From Actinomycetes bacterium (GTDB taxonomy: Bacteria > Actinomycetota > Coriobacteriia > Coriobacteriales > Eggerthellaceae), in assembly GCA_023429565.1 (NCBI GenBank), contig JAEZDJ010000075.1, positions 1 through 61,728 on the forward strand: a stretch of 61,728 nucleotides of DNA, written 5' to 3'. This document shows, piece by piece, positions 49,203-58,162 of this stretch. Both the position numbers and the translations under genes were made by a program. Under the pieces are notes generated by a model. It worked only from the letters and a program-made list of their open reading frames with translations, did no database searches and had not been told where the DNA came from. Every line of letters begins with the position of its first letter. Positions within the stretch are counted from its first letter, which is position 1.

Positions 49203-50513
49203 ATGTCTGATATGACCGTCGGCCAGATACGGAGCAAGCGCATGCTCTATTTGGCCCTGTCCACGCTCACGTTGTTGTTCTTGGGGCTCATCTATGCGTT
49301 CTCGATGTTCGTGGCACCGATGTGCTCGACGTTCGGCCTCGAAAAAAGCGCGGTGGCGCTCACGTTCAACATCATGATGATCATGTTCTGCCTGGGAGCC
49401 ATACTCGGCTCACTGATCGAGAAGAGGCTGGGGGTGCGCGGGACCCTCGTCGTCGCAGCAATCATGTTCCTGTGCGGGTTTGCGGGCACCGCCCTGTTCG
49501 GCACGGGGAACATCGCGGTCATCTACCTTTGTTACGGAACGTTGGGCGGCCTGGCCGTCGGCATCGGCTACAACACGGTCGTTGCCACCACGAATGTCTG
49601 GTTCCCCGACAAGGTGGGTTTTTCCTCCGGCATCCTCATGATGGGATTCGGCCTGGGTTCGCTCATCTTGGGCACCTTGTCGGTGAACCTGATTCCCGCC
49701 GTTGGCCTGAGCACCGTCTTCGCGGGCATCGGCATCATCACCTGCGCCATCGTCATCGCGCTTGCCCTGACGCTGAAGCGTCCGCCCTCCGACATCGTCG
49801 CGCTCGTCGCGCCTGAGAAGGCGGTCAGCGGAGGGTACGATCCGGGCGACGAGGATGCCCCCCTTAAAACGCCCACGTTTTACGTGTACTGGGTTTGGGC
49901 CGTCATCGTCATCGCCATCGGCCTGGCAACCATCGGCAACGCCGCCTCCGACGCACAGCTGGTCGGTCTGGACATCGGCTTCGCCACGCTCCTCGTCGGC
50001 CTGGTCTCCACGTGCAACGGCATCGCCCGCGTGGTGATTGGACTGCTTTACGACAAGACAAACGTGAAGGTGACCATGTTCGTCGACGCCCTCATCGCGG
50101 TTTTCGCGTGCGCCTGCATCATCGGGGCATTCGTGACCGGCATCTCCGCGCTCTATATCGTCGGCGCGCTGTGCTGCGGCTTCTGTTACGGAGGCGTGCC
50201 TGTCGTGGCTTCGGCATTCGCCCGGCAGCGATTCGGCGCGAAGAACTATCCGTTCAACCTTTCGCTGACGAACTTCGCCATCACCATCGGCTCCGTTCTC
50301 AACATCATCGTCCAGGTTGCCGTGGGAGGTGCCGACCAGCGCCTGTCCGTCTTCGTGGTCATGGGAGTGCTGTCCCTGGTTGCCACGCTCGATGTCCTGC
50401 CTTTCTCGAAGAGATGGAACGGCGACATGCAGATGCTAGATGCACGCAAACGCCGCGTATGCACCCAAAACGATGCCGTCGCCGATGCCGACAAGGCAGT
50501 GGCCACCTCGTAG
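49203..50513 (+). CDS. MFS transporter, OxlT (oxalate:formate antiporter)-like
   Basis: A 436-residue carrier with 12 hydrophobic helices. The segment LSTLTLLFLGLIYAFSMFVAPM and GGLAVGIGYNTVVATTNVWFPDK match the OxlT subgroup, whose characterised member exchanges oxalate for formate; other members carry different small carboxylates. A conserved-type loop RVVIGLLYDKTNVK lies in the second half. The ATG at 49203 has AGAGAGGGG upstream. A second candidate promoter cannot be chosen in the 300 nt between the attenuator hairpin and the gene. The substrate is uncertain. Confidence 0.88.
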   Translation: MSDMTVGQIRSKRMLYLALSTLTLLFLGLIYAFSMFVAPMCSTFGLEKSAVALTFNIMMIMFCLGAILGSLIEKRLGVRGTLVVAAIMFLCGFAGTALFGTGNIAVIYLCYGTLGGLAVGIGYNTVVATTNVWFPDKVGFSSGILMMGFGLGSLILGTLSVNLIPAVGLSTVFAGIGIITCAIVIALALTLKRPPSDIVALVAPEKAVSGGYDPGDEDAPLKTPTFYVYWVWAVIVIAIGLATIGNAASDAQLVGLDIGFATLLVGLVSTCNGIARVVIGLLYDKTNVKVTMFVDALIAVFACACIIGAFVTGISALYIVGALCCGFCYGGVPVVASAFARQRFGAKNYPFNLSLTNFAITIGSVLNIIVQVAVGGADQRLSVFVVMGVLSLVATLDVLPFSKRWNGDMQMLDARKRRVCTQNDAVADADKAVATS

Positions 50514-50553
50514 CTTTGATGGAGGCAGGCTTTCAAACCAAGGGGGCCTAATC

Positions 50554-50608
50554 GCCCTCCGGATATTCGGATCGCGTCATGTCATGGGCGCACGATGCTC
50601 CGGAGGGC
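50554..50608 (+). repeat. 10-bp inverted repeat between the MFS and small membrane genes
   Basis: GCCCTCCGGA (50554-50563) and TCCGGAGGGC (50599-50608) enclose 35 bp. It may be a terminator or processing stem; there is no T-run. Confidence 0.45.
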
Positions 50609-50672
50609 ACCTCACTGACACGCGCGACGCGCCGTTGCGGTGGTCGGAGGAGGGCAAAGGGGAAGGAACACC

Positions 50673-51002
50673 ATGTCAAAGAAAACGAAGAGCCGGGAAA
50701 GCGCCCTTGCCGAGGTGCAGCGGCTCAAGGCGAACCGACGCAAGGACATCATCAAATGTGCCGCGGCAATTGTCGTCATCGTGGTGCTCATCTATGGGAA
50801 ATCATGGCTTGAGGTAAACGGCCTCATTCCCACCGGCAATGTCGTCATAGGAGCCGCCATGATGGCTGCGGGCCTTGGTCTGGCAATCTTCGCCGGCACG
50901 GCCAGCGTCGACTTCGCCAAAAGCGGCCATCTCATCGATGAGGCCTGCGCCCGGGCGAAACTGTCCAAGGAAGACGTCAAGGCATATGAGAAGGGTGCCT
51001 GA
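50673..51002 (+). CDS. Small two-helix membrane protein, unknown
   Basis: A 109-residue protein. A Lys/Arg-rich N-terminus precedes helix 1 (KCAAAIVVIVVLIYGKSWL) and helix 2 (VVIGAAMMAAGLGLAIFAG), followed by a charged C-terminus. I do not recognise the family. The ATG at 50673 has GGGGAAGGA. It lies 160 bp after the MFS gene on the same strand and may be co-transcribed as an accessory subunit. Confidence 0.8.
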   Translation: MSKKTKSRESALAEVQRLKANRRKDIIKCAAAIVVIVVLIYGKSWLEVNGLIPTGNVVIGAAMMAAGLGLAIFAGTASVDFAKSGHLIDEACARAKLSKEDVKAYEKGA

Positions 51003-51035
51003 GGGAACGGCCCTTCCCCCGGCACCCCTGCACGC

Positions 51036-53111
51036 CTATTGGTTTCCCGCAGCGCGCGCCTCCTGGTAGGCGTCGATTAGCTTCTTGGTCACGTCAGCCG
51101 GTGCCGGCTCGTATCCTTCCACCTGGACGGAGTACGAGCCGCTGCCACGCGTGAGCGACCGCAGGTCTTTCGTGTAGCCGACAACCTCCGCATAGGGCAC
51201 GCGCACCATGATGACGGTCTCTCCCTGGTCGTTGGAATCCGTCCCGACAATACGTCCGCGCCGTGTCGAGACGTCACCCATGACGGCGCCGGCATACTCC
51301 TCTCCCACCATCACGTCGAGATTCGCCATGGGCTCAAGCAGGAGGGGCTCAGCTTTCTCGCACGCTGCGCGAAAGCCGATGCGCGCCGCAGTCTTGAATG
51401 CCATCTCGTTGGAATCGACCGAGTGGTAGGAGCCGTCATAGACCGCGCATTTGACATCCACCAGAGGATACCCCGCCAAGATGCCCTCGACCATGGCCTC
51501 CTGCACCCCCTTGTCGACCGCCGGGATGAAGCCCCGGGGTATCCTTCCCCCCACGATCTCGTCGAGGAACTCATATCCTGCGCCCGGATTTGGCTCTACC
51601 CGCAGCCAGCAATCGCCGAACTGGCCCGATCCGCCTGTCTGCTTCTTGTGACGGCCCTGCGCCTCAGACGTCTTGCGGATAGTCTCGCGGTAGGGAATGC
51701 GCACGGCAACAAGCCGGGCTTCGACTCCCGTCTGCTCCTTGAGCCGCGCAAGCAAGGTCTCGACCTGCGCCTCCCCCATAGCCATCACGATGGTCTGATG
51801 GGTTTCCTCATTGCGGTCGATGAGGAGCGTCGGATCGTTCTCTGCCGAACGGGCAAGGAACACCCCAAGCTTGTCCTCGTCCTTTTTGTTGACGGCCTCT
51901 ATGGCAACGGGATACTGGGGAACCGGAAGCGGGAAGGGGTCGATGGCAACGGTTCCGGATTTCGAAAGCGTGTCGCCGGTGCGCGTGTCGGTGAGCTTTG
52001 GCACGACGATGATGTCCCCTGCCTTCGCACTCTTCACGTCGGTCGTCTCCTTGCCCATCATGACATAGAGATGTCCCAGGCGATCTTTCTTGTCCGTCCG
52101 GGCGTTGATCAATTCCATGCCCGGCTCAAGGACGCCGGAAATGACCTTCACGTAGCTCAGCCGCCCGACAAAGGGATCCGACACGGTCTTGAACACGAAT
52201 CCCGCAGGCTCGCCGGCCTCGTCAACAAGGATTTCCTCTCCATTTGCCAGACGGAAGCGGCCGTGGTGGCGCGGATGGGGGAAATAGGTGGCGATGTCCT
52301 CCATGACCCCCTGTATCCCCTGCTTGATGATGGTCGACCCGACGAACACCGGAATGAACAGCTCCTGGGCGATGGCCTTGTCCAACAGCCGCTCCAACTC
52401 CTCCTGCGTGAGCTGTTCCTCCCCGTCAAGGTACTTCATCATGAGATCGTCATCGGCTTCAGCCACAAGGTCGCACAGCTTTTCGCGTGCCGCCTGGGCA
52501 ACGTCCGCAAACGCCGCCGGGATGTCCTCGACCCGCTCGCAATCTGCTCCCTCGTCAAAATAGCGCGCCTTCATGCGAATGACGTCGATGACGCCCCTGA
52601 AATCAGCGTCAACGCCGATGGGAATGGTCACGGAGCCGAGTCGGGAGCCAAACCGCGCATGCAACAGCGCCATGGCGGTGTCGAAATCGGCATGCTCGCG
52701 ATCGATGTGATTGATGAACACGGCGCGGGAAAGGCGCATGCTCTCTGCCTCGTGCCAAAGCTTAGTCGTCATGACCTGCGGCCCGGCAACGGCGTCCACA
52801 ACGAACAGGGCCATCTCGGCCGCCTGCATCGTGGCGATCGTGTCGCCGATGAAATCAGGATGCCCCGACGTGTCAAGCAGGTTTATCTTATAGTCTTTGT
52901 AGGGGATGGGAGCAAGGGATGTGCCGATGGTGAATCTGCGCCGGATTTCTTCCTCGTCATAGTCGAGGTAAGATTTCCCGTCGTGGGTCGTGCCCATGCG
53001 AGGGGTACGGCCTGAGACGTGCAGCATCGCTTCGGCGAGCGATGTCTTGCCGGCGCCGTCTTGGCCGACCAGCACAATGTTACGCACGTGTTCGGTAGCA
53101 GGAGCTGCCAT
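51036..53111 (-). CDS. EF-G-like translation GTPase (FusA2-type paralogue)
   Basis: A 691-residue paralogue of elongation factor G with all five domains: G domain with P-loop GQDGAGKTS, DTSGHPDF, and NHID at the G4 position; domain II; then III to V with FGDCWLRVEPNPGAGYEF and EPMANLDVMVGEEYAGAVMGD. Canonical EF-G has GHVDAGKT, DTPGHVDF and NKxD, so nucleotide-binding residues differ. Such paralogues have no settled function, perhaps ribosome recycling or stress. The ATG at 53111 was preferred to an in-frame TTG at 53123. The gene stands alone and diverges from the next. Confidence 0.92.
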   Translation of the reverse strand: MAAPATEHVRNIVLVGQDGAGKTSLAEAMLHVSGRTPRMGTTHDGKSYLDYDEEEIRRRFTIGTSLAPIPYKDYKINLLDTSGHPDFIGDTIATMQAAEMALFVVDAVAGPQVMTTKLWHEAESMRLSRAVFINHIDREHADFDTAMALLHARFGSRLGSVTIPIGVDADFRGVIDVIRMKARYFDEGADCERVEDIPAAFADVAQAAREKLCDLVAEADDDLMMKYLDGEEQLTQEELERLLDKAIAQELFIPVFVGSTIIKQGIQGVMEDIATYFPHPRHHGRFRLANGEEILVDEAGEPAGFVFKTVSDPFVGRLSYVKVISGVLEPGMELINARTDKKDRLGHLYVMMGKETTDVKSAKAGDIIVVPKLTDTRTGDTLSKSGTVAIDPFPLPVPQYPVAIEAVNKKDEDKLGVFLARSAENDPTLLIDRNEETHQTIVMAMGEAQVETLLARLKEQTGVEARLVAVRIPYRETIRKTSEAQGRHKKQTGGSGQFGDCWLRVEPNPGAGYEFLDEIVGGRIPRGFIPAVDKGVQEAMVEGILAGYPLVDVKCAVYDGSYHSVDSNEMAFKTAARIGFRAACEKAEPLLLEPMANLDVMVGEEYAGAVMGDVSTRRGRIVGTDSNDQGETVIMVRVPYAEVVGYTKDLRSLTRGSGSYSVQVEGYEPAPADVTKKLIDAYQEARAAGNQ

Positions 53112-53660
53112 GTTGACCACCAACTTTCCTGTTGTGTGGCCTGCGCCTCTCGTTGTCTATATAAAAGGCGCGAGCCACTCGTCGAGCCTTACACAAACAA
53201 ACACCCCAACGCGAACAAACAAAGCTGTCGGCATCAGTGTATCGCAAAGGCGGAGGACGGGACAGGGAAATGAGAGAGTTTTAGATCCTTGAGGGCTTCG
53301 GCGACGCTTCACCGCGATCCTCGGACAAAGATGTTGACGGCAAAGGGAACCCCGCGACCGCGAACCGCGCCTTTTCCACAGGGCGCACCCGGAAAAAACA
53401 AGAGCTTTGGAGAAACCGGGAGCGTCTCGTTACCGATCGGTGACGAGACGGTACCCTCCACGGAGTCTCCCTCTGAGTCCGTATAATCAGAGGTGCGCAC
53501 AAGGCATCGGACGACAAATCGCCCTGAAGCGCAAGCCGGGCAGCCAGACGGCCACGGCAGCACAAGCGGCCAGTCACGCCGCAACACGAAACAATCATGT
53601 CGAGCCGCCTGGCGGCACCGACACGAAACCGCAATTCAAGCACGGGACAGGAACCATGCC
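53112..53660. other. Divergent region between the EF-G-like and PGPGW genes
   Basis: Gene-less 549 bp. Minus-strand TTTATATA about 45 bp from the EF-G-like start is a likely -10 box. Toward the plus strand it holds two dyads and a TATAAT (next entry). Nothing else recognised. Confidence 0.5.
53423..53493 (+). promoter_or_regulatory. Two dyads and a -10 box
   Basis: 53423-53450 is a 28-bp near-perfect palindrome: CGTCTCGT, T, ACCGATCGGT, G, ACGAGACG. Twenty bp later CCTCTGA-N10-TCAGAGG (53470-53493) surrounds a TATAAT. Both look like repressor sites at the promoter of the small PGPGW gene. Confidence 0.65.
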
Positions 53661-53999
53661 ATGAACCCCACCACGCCCATCGAAATCCAACCTATCGGCC
53701 ACTCCAGCAGCCGAGCATCGGCAAACCAGGCCGGCGGAAAGAATCCAACCGAAACCCCTGGCGGCGCCACGCATGCCAGCACCCCCTACCACGCTCCCCA
53801 CTACGGTCGGCAACGCGACGTGGAAAAGCCCTCCCGGAAGGGAACGGGACGCATCGGCGGAGCCATCCAGCTGGTGGCCGGAAGCGCGCTTGCAATCATC
53901 GGCGTTCCCTTGCTCATCCTCCCGGGCCCCGGACTGCTCGCCATCGGCGGCGGCGCCGTGCTGGCCGCCAACGGCGCGAGAAGGCTCATACGGAAATGA
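53661..53999 (+). CDS. PGPGW-type small membrane protein
   Basis: A 112-residue protein. The first about 55 residues are polar and look unstructured; then AIQLVAGSALAIIGVPLLILPGPGLLAIGGGAVLAA forms two helices around the PGPG turn that defines this transmembrane family of unknown function. A short basic C-terminus follows. The ATG at 53661 gives the best frame; ribosome-site evidence is weak (GGGACAGGAACC upstream). Confidence 0.8.
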   Translation: MNPTTPIEIQPIGHSSSRASANQAGGKNPTETPGGATHASTPYHAPHYGRQRDVEKPSRKGTGRIGGAIQLVAGSALAIIGVPLLILPGPGLLAIGGGAVLAANGARRLIRK

Positions 54000-54027
54000 G
54001 GCGGCGAGCACCCCGCGCCACAGGTCC

Positions 54028-54246
54028 TCAAACCAATTTCTCTCCCGTTGCCGCATCGATGCCGGCCGCGGTGAGCAGCTGCGCGAGGGTATAGTCGTCA
54101 AAGCTGTCGTAGCGGTAGAACATGCGGTAGAACTCCAGGGTCTCCTCACGCATGTTGACGTCCTGCGCATAGTCCGGATACAGCACCTTGAGCGCCCAGA
54201 GGCATCCCAGCACACGCGCGGCGGATGGCGGCCACCGCGCCGGCAT
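54028..54246 (-). pseudogene. C-terminal remnant of an ABC binding-protein gene
   Basis: The 72 codons match the end of the intact binding protein 2 kb to the right: PPS..R(V/L)LGCL...LK(V/L)LYP.Y..D, then ET..FYR.F, then AGID or AGAD. The rest of the gene, with signal peptide and binding lobes, is missing. The homology stops near 54235, where a LuxR remnant begins on the other strand. It is probably not functional. Confidence 0.85.
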
Positions 54247-54500
54247 CTGCCGAACCCTTGACGATGGAGGACATCCGCAGCGCGCTGCGCAGCCACCGCC
54301 TGAAGATGATGGAGCCCTATGGCCTGACCGAGAGGGAACGGCAGATCGTCACCTTGATCGTCGACGGGCAGACCTTGGGAGGCATCGCCGAAGATCTGTT
54401 CATTTCCGAGCGCACCGTCAAGTTCCACAGCAAGAACGCCTACGACAAACTGGGCGTGCGCAGCAAGAAGGAGCTTATGCAGATGTTTTCGGAACTCTGA
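54225..54500 (+). CDS. LuxR DNA-binding domain only, probable truncated regulator
   Basis: A 91-residue product with the LuxR helix-turn-helix: LTERERQIVTLIVDGQTLGGIAEDLFISERTVKFHSKN. The long membrane N-terminus seen in its neighbours is missing. It overlaps the binding-protein remnant on the other strand by 22 bp. The start at 54225 is the first ATG after the apparent break and has no strong ribosome site. It may be a decaying gene, or a small free regulator able to compete for operators. Confidence 0.7.
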   Translation: MAATAPASAEPLTMEDIRSALRSHRLKMMEPYGLTERERQIVTLIVDGQTLGGIAEDLFISERTVKFHSKNAYDKLGVRSKKELMQMFSEL

Positions 54501-54521
54501 GATGGTATAATCATCCTCAGA
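54495..54521 (+). promoter_or_regulatory. Promoter/operator of the second LuxR gene
   Basis: CTCTGAG, ATG, GTATAATCA holds the -10 box (54506-54511) inside a dyad TCTGAGATG/CATCCTCAGA. The same arrangement, CTCTGAG-N3-GTATAATCA, occurs at 53471-53489. The -35 box is weak. Confidence 0.65.
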
Positions 54522-54542
54522 AGCACATAATCAAGGGAAATC

Positions 54543-56072
54543 ATGGAAACCACGTTGGCGAACAGCTCGAACGGACACTCTCCCGAGATGCGCTTGGTCT
54601 TGGGCAGCATCTCGCGCGAGGCATGCGTGACGCTCGTTGGGTTCGGTTCTCTGATTGCGTGGGTTCAGCTTTACGAGACTCATCTTCTGACAAATAACGT
54701 CAGCCTGTTCAACTTCTGCCTCTACGGGAGCATCGCCCAGCTGGCCACCTTTCTTGCCATGGCCGGGGCAGGAGCGCGCTGGTCTTGGTCGCCGCATGCT
54801 CGAACAGGCTGCATAGCCGGCGCCGTCGGCGCTTCCGGAATGGCCCTCAGCCTGGTCTCGCCCGGAACGGCCCTCGACATCACAGGCGCCTCGGCCATGG
54901 GCGTGTCTTCAGCCATCCTGTCGGTCTCCTGGGGCCTGCGGCTCTCCGCCCGTTCCCCCCGGTCGATCCTCTTGATCGTTCTGGGGGCCCTGCTGGCGGC
55001 GACGCTTCTCTGCTTTGCCTGCACTGCCGCAGGCTCCTTTGTGCCGGCAGCATGCGGCATCGCCCTCCCTCTGCTTGCCGGAGGATTCCTTCTGCAGGGC
55101 AAGGACTCTTCCGTCGGCACCGCGCAGACGGCCGACCCCAAAAGCCTTCCCTGGCCCTTTCTCATCATTCTCGGCGTCTGCTGCCTGGCGGGATCGTTTT
55201 TCGTCGGAGTCGCGCTCAATCCCTATATATTCCAATCAGGCTCCATTTCGCGCTTCGGATACCTGTTCTCGCTCGCGGCGTTCGCGGCAATGCTCGTCTG
55301 GGCAGCTGCCACCTCCCGCCCGAAAACCCAGGTTCTCTTCATCGGGGCCCTGATCCTCTTGCTCATGGGCCTGTTCCTCTTTTCGTCAGGCCTCTTGGGA
55401 AGCATCATCCTGCCGCTTGGACTCATCCTGGCCGCAAAGTCATGTTGCCTGGCCCTGTGTTGGATAACGTTCTCAACCCTCGCACGCACGGGAAAGCTGG
55501 CACCGGTCATCACGCTGAGCTGCGGACTGCTGCTCTGCAACGGCACGTTGGGCCGCAGCGCCGGCATGCTGGTGAGCAACCATATGGCACCCAGTTTCCC
55601 CGACATCGCGCTGGCCGCGTCCGCCTGCATCGTGGCGTTCACGCTCTTCTACGCCTTCATGGTGGCAAGCCACCCCGGCACCAACCGAGCCCTCTCCCCC
55701 GATGTCAGCGAAGCTCCGCAGATGCCTCCGCAGGCGGCTCAGCGACCGCTCGGCCCAGCCGCCACGCCCGTGCCCACGCCCGTGCCCACGCCCGCGGCAA
55801 GCCGGAAGCGCGAGCCCGAATCCCTCACGGCAGAACAGCTGGTGGTCAGGGCCCGCAAGATGCAGGACGAAACCCTGCGCTCATTCGACCTCACTCCCCA
55901 GGAACGCCGTGTGGCGCGGTTCATCCTGCGCGAAATGACCTACCAACAAATCGCCGAGAAGTGCGACATCTCGGAACGGACCGTGAAGTTCCATGCCAAG
56001 AACGTGTACTCCAAGACCGGAGCCGAGAGCCGCCGCGACTTCGAGATCAAGATGTTGGCCAAGGGACGCTGA
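54543..56072 (+). CDS. LuxR-family regulator with polytopic membrane N-terminus
   Basis: A 509-residue regulator. Ten to twelve hydrophobic helices fill residues about 25-385. A linker with PVPTPVPTP repeats follows. The C-terminal LuxR helix-turn-helix is LTPQERRVARFILREMTYQQ with IAEKCDISERTVKFHAKN. It has the same design as the gene at 3254-4921. It is convergent with, and 14 bp from, the binding protein of the ABC operon, which it may control. The presumed effector is an extracellular or membrane-soluble compound. Confidence 0.92.
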   Translation: METTLANSSNGHSPEMRLVLGSISREACVTLVGFGSLIAWVQLYETHLLTNNVSLFNFCLYGSIAQLATFLAMAGAGARWSWSPHARTGCIAGAVGASGMALSLVSPGTALDITGASAMGVSSAILSVSWGLRLSARSPRSILLIVLGALLAATLLCFACTAAGSFVPAACGIALPLLAGGFLLQGKDSSVGTAQTADPKSLPWPFLIILGVCCLAGSFFVGVALNPYIFQSGSISRFGYLFSLAAFAAMLVWAAATSRPKTQVLFIGALILLLMGLFLFSSGLLGSIILPLGLILAAKSCCLALCWITFSTLARTGKLAPVITLSCGLLLCNGTLGRSAGMLVSNHMAPSFPDIALAASACIVAFTLFYAFMVASHPGTNRALSPDVSEAPQMPPQAAQRPLGPAATPVPTPVPTPAASRKREPESLTAEQLVVRARKMQDETLRSFDLTPQERRVARFILREMTYQQIAEKCDISERTVKFHAKNVYSKTGAESRRDFEIKMLAKGR

Positions 56073-56086
56073 CGAGCATCCTCTCC

Positions 56087-57313
56087 TCAGAGCGCAGCCG
56101 CCGCCTGGCCGCCTGACGTCAGCTCGTCCACATCGGCACCCGCCGTGGCCAGGATGTCAACCAGCGCATCGTCGTCGAGTTCGATGCGCAAGAACGTCCG
56201 GTAGAACGTCCGCGTCTCGTCCACGATGTCGATGTCCGCGGTATAGGAGGGATACAGCAGCTTCAAAACCAGCAGGCATCCCAACAGCCTCATCACCGAC
56301 GGCGGACGGCCGAACCACGCAAAGGGAGACTGGGGCAGGCGGTACACGGCGCCTGCCCGCACGCAGGGCACGTTCTGCCAGTTGCCGTCGGCCACGATCT
56401 CCCCATAGAGGTTCGAACTTTCCGAATCGGACATGCTGTACTCGCTGACCAGAACGGCGTCCGGATTCCACATGATGATCTGCTCCAGGTTGACGCTGGG
56501 CATGCCCATGCCCTGGCCCGCCGTCCCCGGCATGTCCGCGACGTTGCCGGTCTCAATGAGCTCCAGCGCATCGGTCACGTGCATGCTTCCCACCGGATCG
56601 GTCGAAAGCCCGCCAACCCCCTGGGCGATATAGACGCTCTTGCGCTCCGCGTCGGGAATGCGCGCCGTGCAGGAGCGGATGTAGTCGAGCTTCTGGTCGC
56701 AATAGGTGGCCAACTCCTCGGCACGCTCCTCCCGCGCCAGCAGCGGCCCCAGATAGCGAAACATCTCAGCACAGGACCGGATGTCATAGTCTATGAGCAG
56801 CGTGGGGACGCCCGTCTCGTCACGGACGCCGTCAGCCATGTCCCGCCCCACTTCGTCCGCCGTCCAGTGGCAGAGGATCGCATCAGGATTCTGCCGCACG
56901 ATCTCCTCGTCGTTCGGGGTTGCGCCCGCCCCCATCCACACGCCCAGCGGCGGCAGGTTCAGATACACCTCGGGAATGTACTTGCGGTTGTCACCCACCG
57001 GACGGAAGTTCCAGCCCACCAGCAAGTCGGGATCCAGCGCATAGATGTCCACCGTGCCGATGGGGTTGCTGCAGAACACGCGGCCGATGGCCTCCGGCAC
57101 CGCCACCTCGCGTCCCCCCATGTCGACGATGGACCGCAGGTTGCCCTGGAGGGCTGAGCAACCCGAAAGTCCCATGCATCCCGACAAGCTGACCGACGAC
57201 AGTCCCGACAGCAGGGAGAGGGCAGCAAGGCGCGCGCCATAGGAGACGAACGTCCGCCGGTCGATGGGACTCCCCGAAGAAGCCCTCTGTTCTCCCCATT
57301 CCTCAACAGCCAT
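56087..57313 (-). CDS. ABC importer substrate-binding lipoprotein (FepB/BtuF-like)
   Basis: A 408-residue binding protein. PIDRRTFVSYGARLAAL is Tat-like, and a lipobox LSGC follows near residue 46. The mature protein has the periplasmic-binding fold of iron-chelate or cobalamin carriers: VFCSNPIGTVDIYALDPDLLVGW, then IVRQNPDAILCHW, then NLEQIIMWNPDAVLVSE, then WFGRPPSVMRLLGCLLVLKLLYP. It overlaps the ATPase gene by 11 nt. The ligand is not predictable. It is the last gene of a five-gene minus-strand operon. Confidence 0.92.
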   Translation of the reverse strand: MAVEEWGEQRASSGSPIDRRTFVSYGARLAALSLLSGLSSVSLSGCMGLSGCSALQGNLRSIVDMGGREVAVPEAIGRVFCSNPIGTVDIYALDPDLLVGWNFRPVGDNRKYIPEVYLNLPPLGVWMGAGATPNDEEIVRQNPDAILCHWTADEVGRDMADGVRDETGVPTLLIDYDIRSCAEMFRYLGPLLAREERAEELATYCDQKLDYIRSCTARIPDAERKSVYIAQGVGGLSTDPVGSMHVTDALELIETGNVADMPGTAGQGMGMPSVNLEQIIMWNPDAVLVSEYSMSDSESSNLYGEIVADGNWQNVPCVRAGAVYRLPQSPFAWFGRPPSVMRLLGCLLVLKLLYPSYTADIDIVDETRTFYRTFLRIELDDDALVDILATAGADVDELTSGGQAAAAL

Positions 57314-58154
57314 GCTGATGCCTCTTCCTCGTTATCAATGGCACACAGGAAAGCGACGATGCGCCGGCTCCCCGAGGCCCGTCATCGTCCTTTGCCGGAG
57401 CGCCCACCTCGTCGATGGCGACCGGAACGCCGTAAAGCCCGCTCAGCCCCGCTGCCGTCAGCACCTCACGCGCACGGCCCTGCGAGACCGCTCCCCCGCG
57501 GCCCAGGCACAGCACATCCCCATCCAAAAGGAACGCATGATTGGGGTCATGGGTGGTCATGACCAGCGCCATCCCCTGATCGGCCAGATCGAGAACTTGC
57601 TCGAGAAGCCGGGCCTGGTTGCCGAAGTCAAGGCTTGCACAGGGCTCGTCCATCACCATGATCCGCGGCTGTTGGGCCAGCGCCCGCGCGATGAGGACCA
57701 TCTGACGCTCCCCGCCCGAAAGCGACGTGTAATCCCGCCGTGCCAGATGGCCGATGCCCATGCGGTCGATGGCCTCCCGCGCAACGTCCTCGTCGACCGC
57801 AGAGGGAGCGGAAAGCCCCGAAAGGTGCGGCGTGCGACCCATCAGCACCACGTCGTGCACCGAGAACGGAAAGCTTGGCATATGCAGCTGGGGGATATAG
57901 GCCACCTCACGGGCAAATTCCTTGCGCGTCCATGCCGACGTGTCGCGCCCCTGAATGCTCACCGTCCCCTTCAGGGGATTTAGAAATCCCAGCAACGTCT
58001 TGAACAGCGTGGTCTTGCCCACGCCGTTGGGTCCCAGCAAGCACAGCACCTGTCCGACGGCCAGATCGAACGACACGTCAGACAACACCGTCGTGCGTTC
58101 ATAGCCACAAGCCAGTCCCCGTGCGGACAGCACCGTTTCCTTCAAGAAATCCAT
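57303..58154 (-). CDS. ABC importer ATPase (FepC-like)
   Basis: A 283-residue ATPase of the iron-chelate/cobalamin import class. Walker A is GPNGVGKTT, the signature is LSGGERQMV, Walker B is IMVMDEPCASLD, and the H-loop is MTTHDPNHAFLL. The tail after residue about 240 is longer than usual. The ATG at 58154 was chosen for its GAGGGAGCGG ribosome site 8 nt behind the permease gene; upstream ATGs have none. It works with the permease and binding protein on either side. Confidence 0.95.
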   Translation of the reverse strand: MDFLKETVLSARGLACGYERTTVLSDVSFDLAVGQVLCLLGPNGVGKTTLFKTLLGFLNPLKGTVSIQGRDTSAWTRKEFAREVAYIPQLHMPSFPFSVHDVVLMGRTPHLSGLSAPSAVDEDVAREAIDRMGIGHLARRDYTSLSGGERQMVLIARALAQQPRIMVMDEPCASLDFGNQARLLEQVLDLADQGMALVMTTHDPNHAFLLDGDVLCLGRGGAVSQGRAREVLTAAGLSGLYGVPVAIDEVGAPAKDDDGPRGAGASSLSCVPLITRKRHQHGC

Positions 58155-58162
58155 CCGCTCCC

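Noticed and set aside
53595..54428. A 277-codon minus-strand frame across the PGPGW gene and the deletion scar
   Set aside because: It shows no family features and crosses two better supported genes; the binding-protein remnant is in a different frame.
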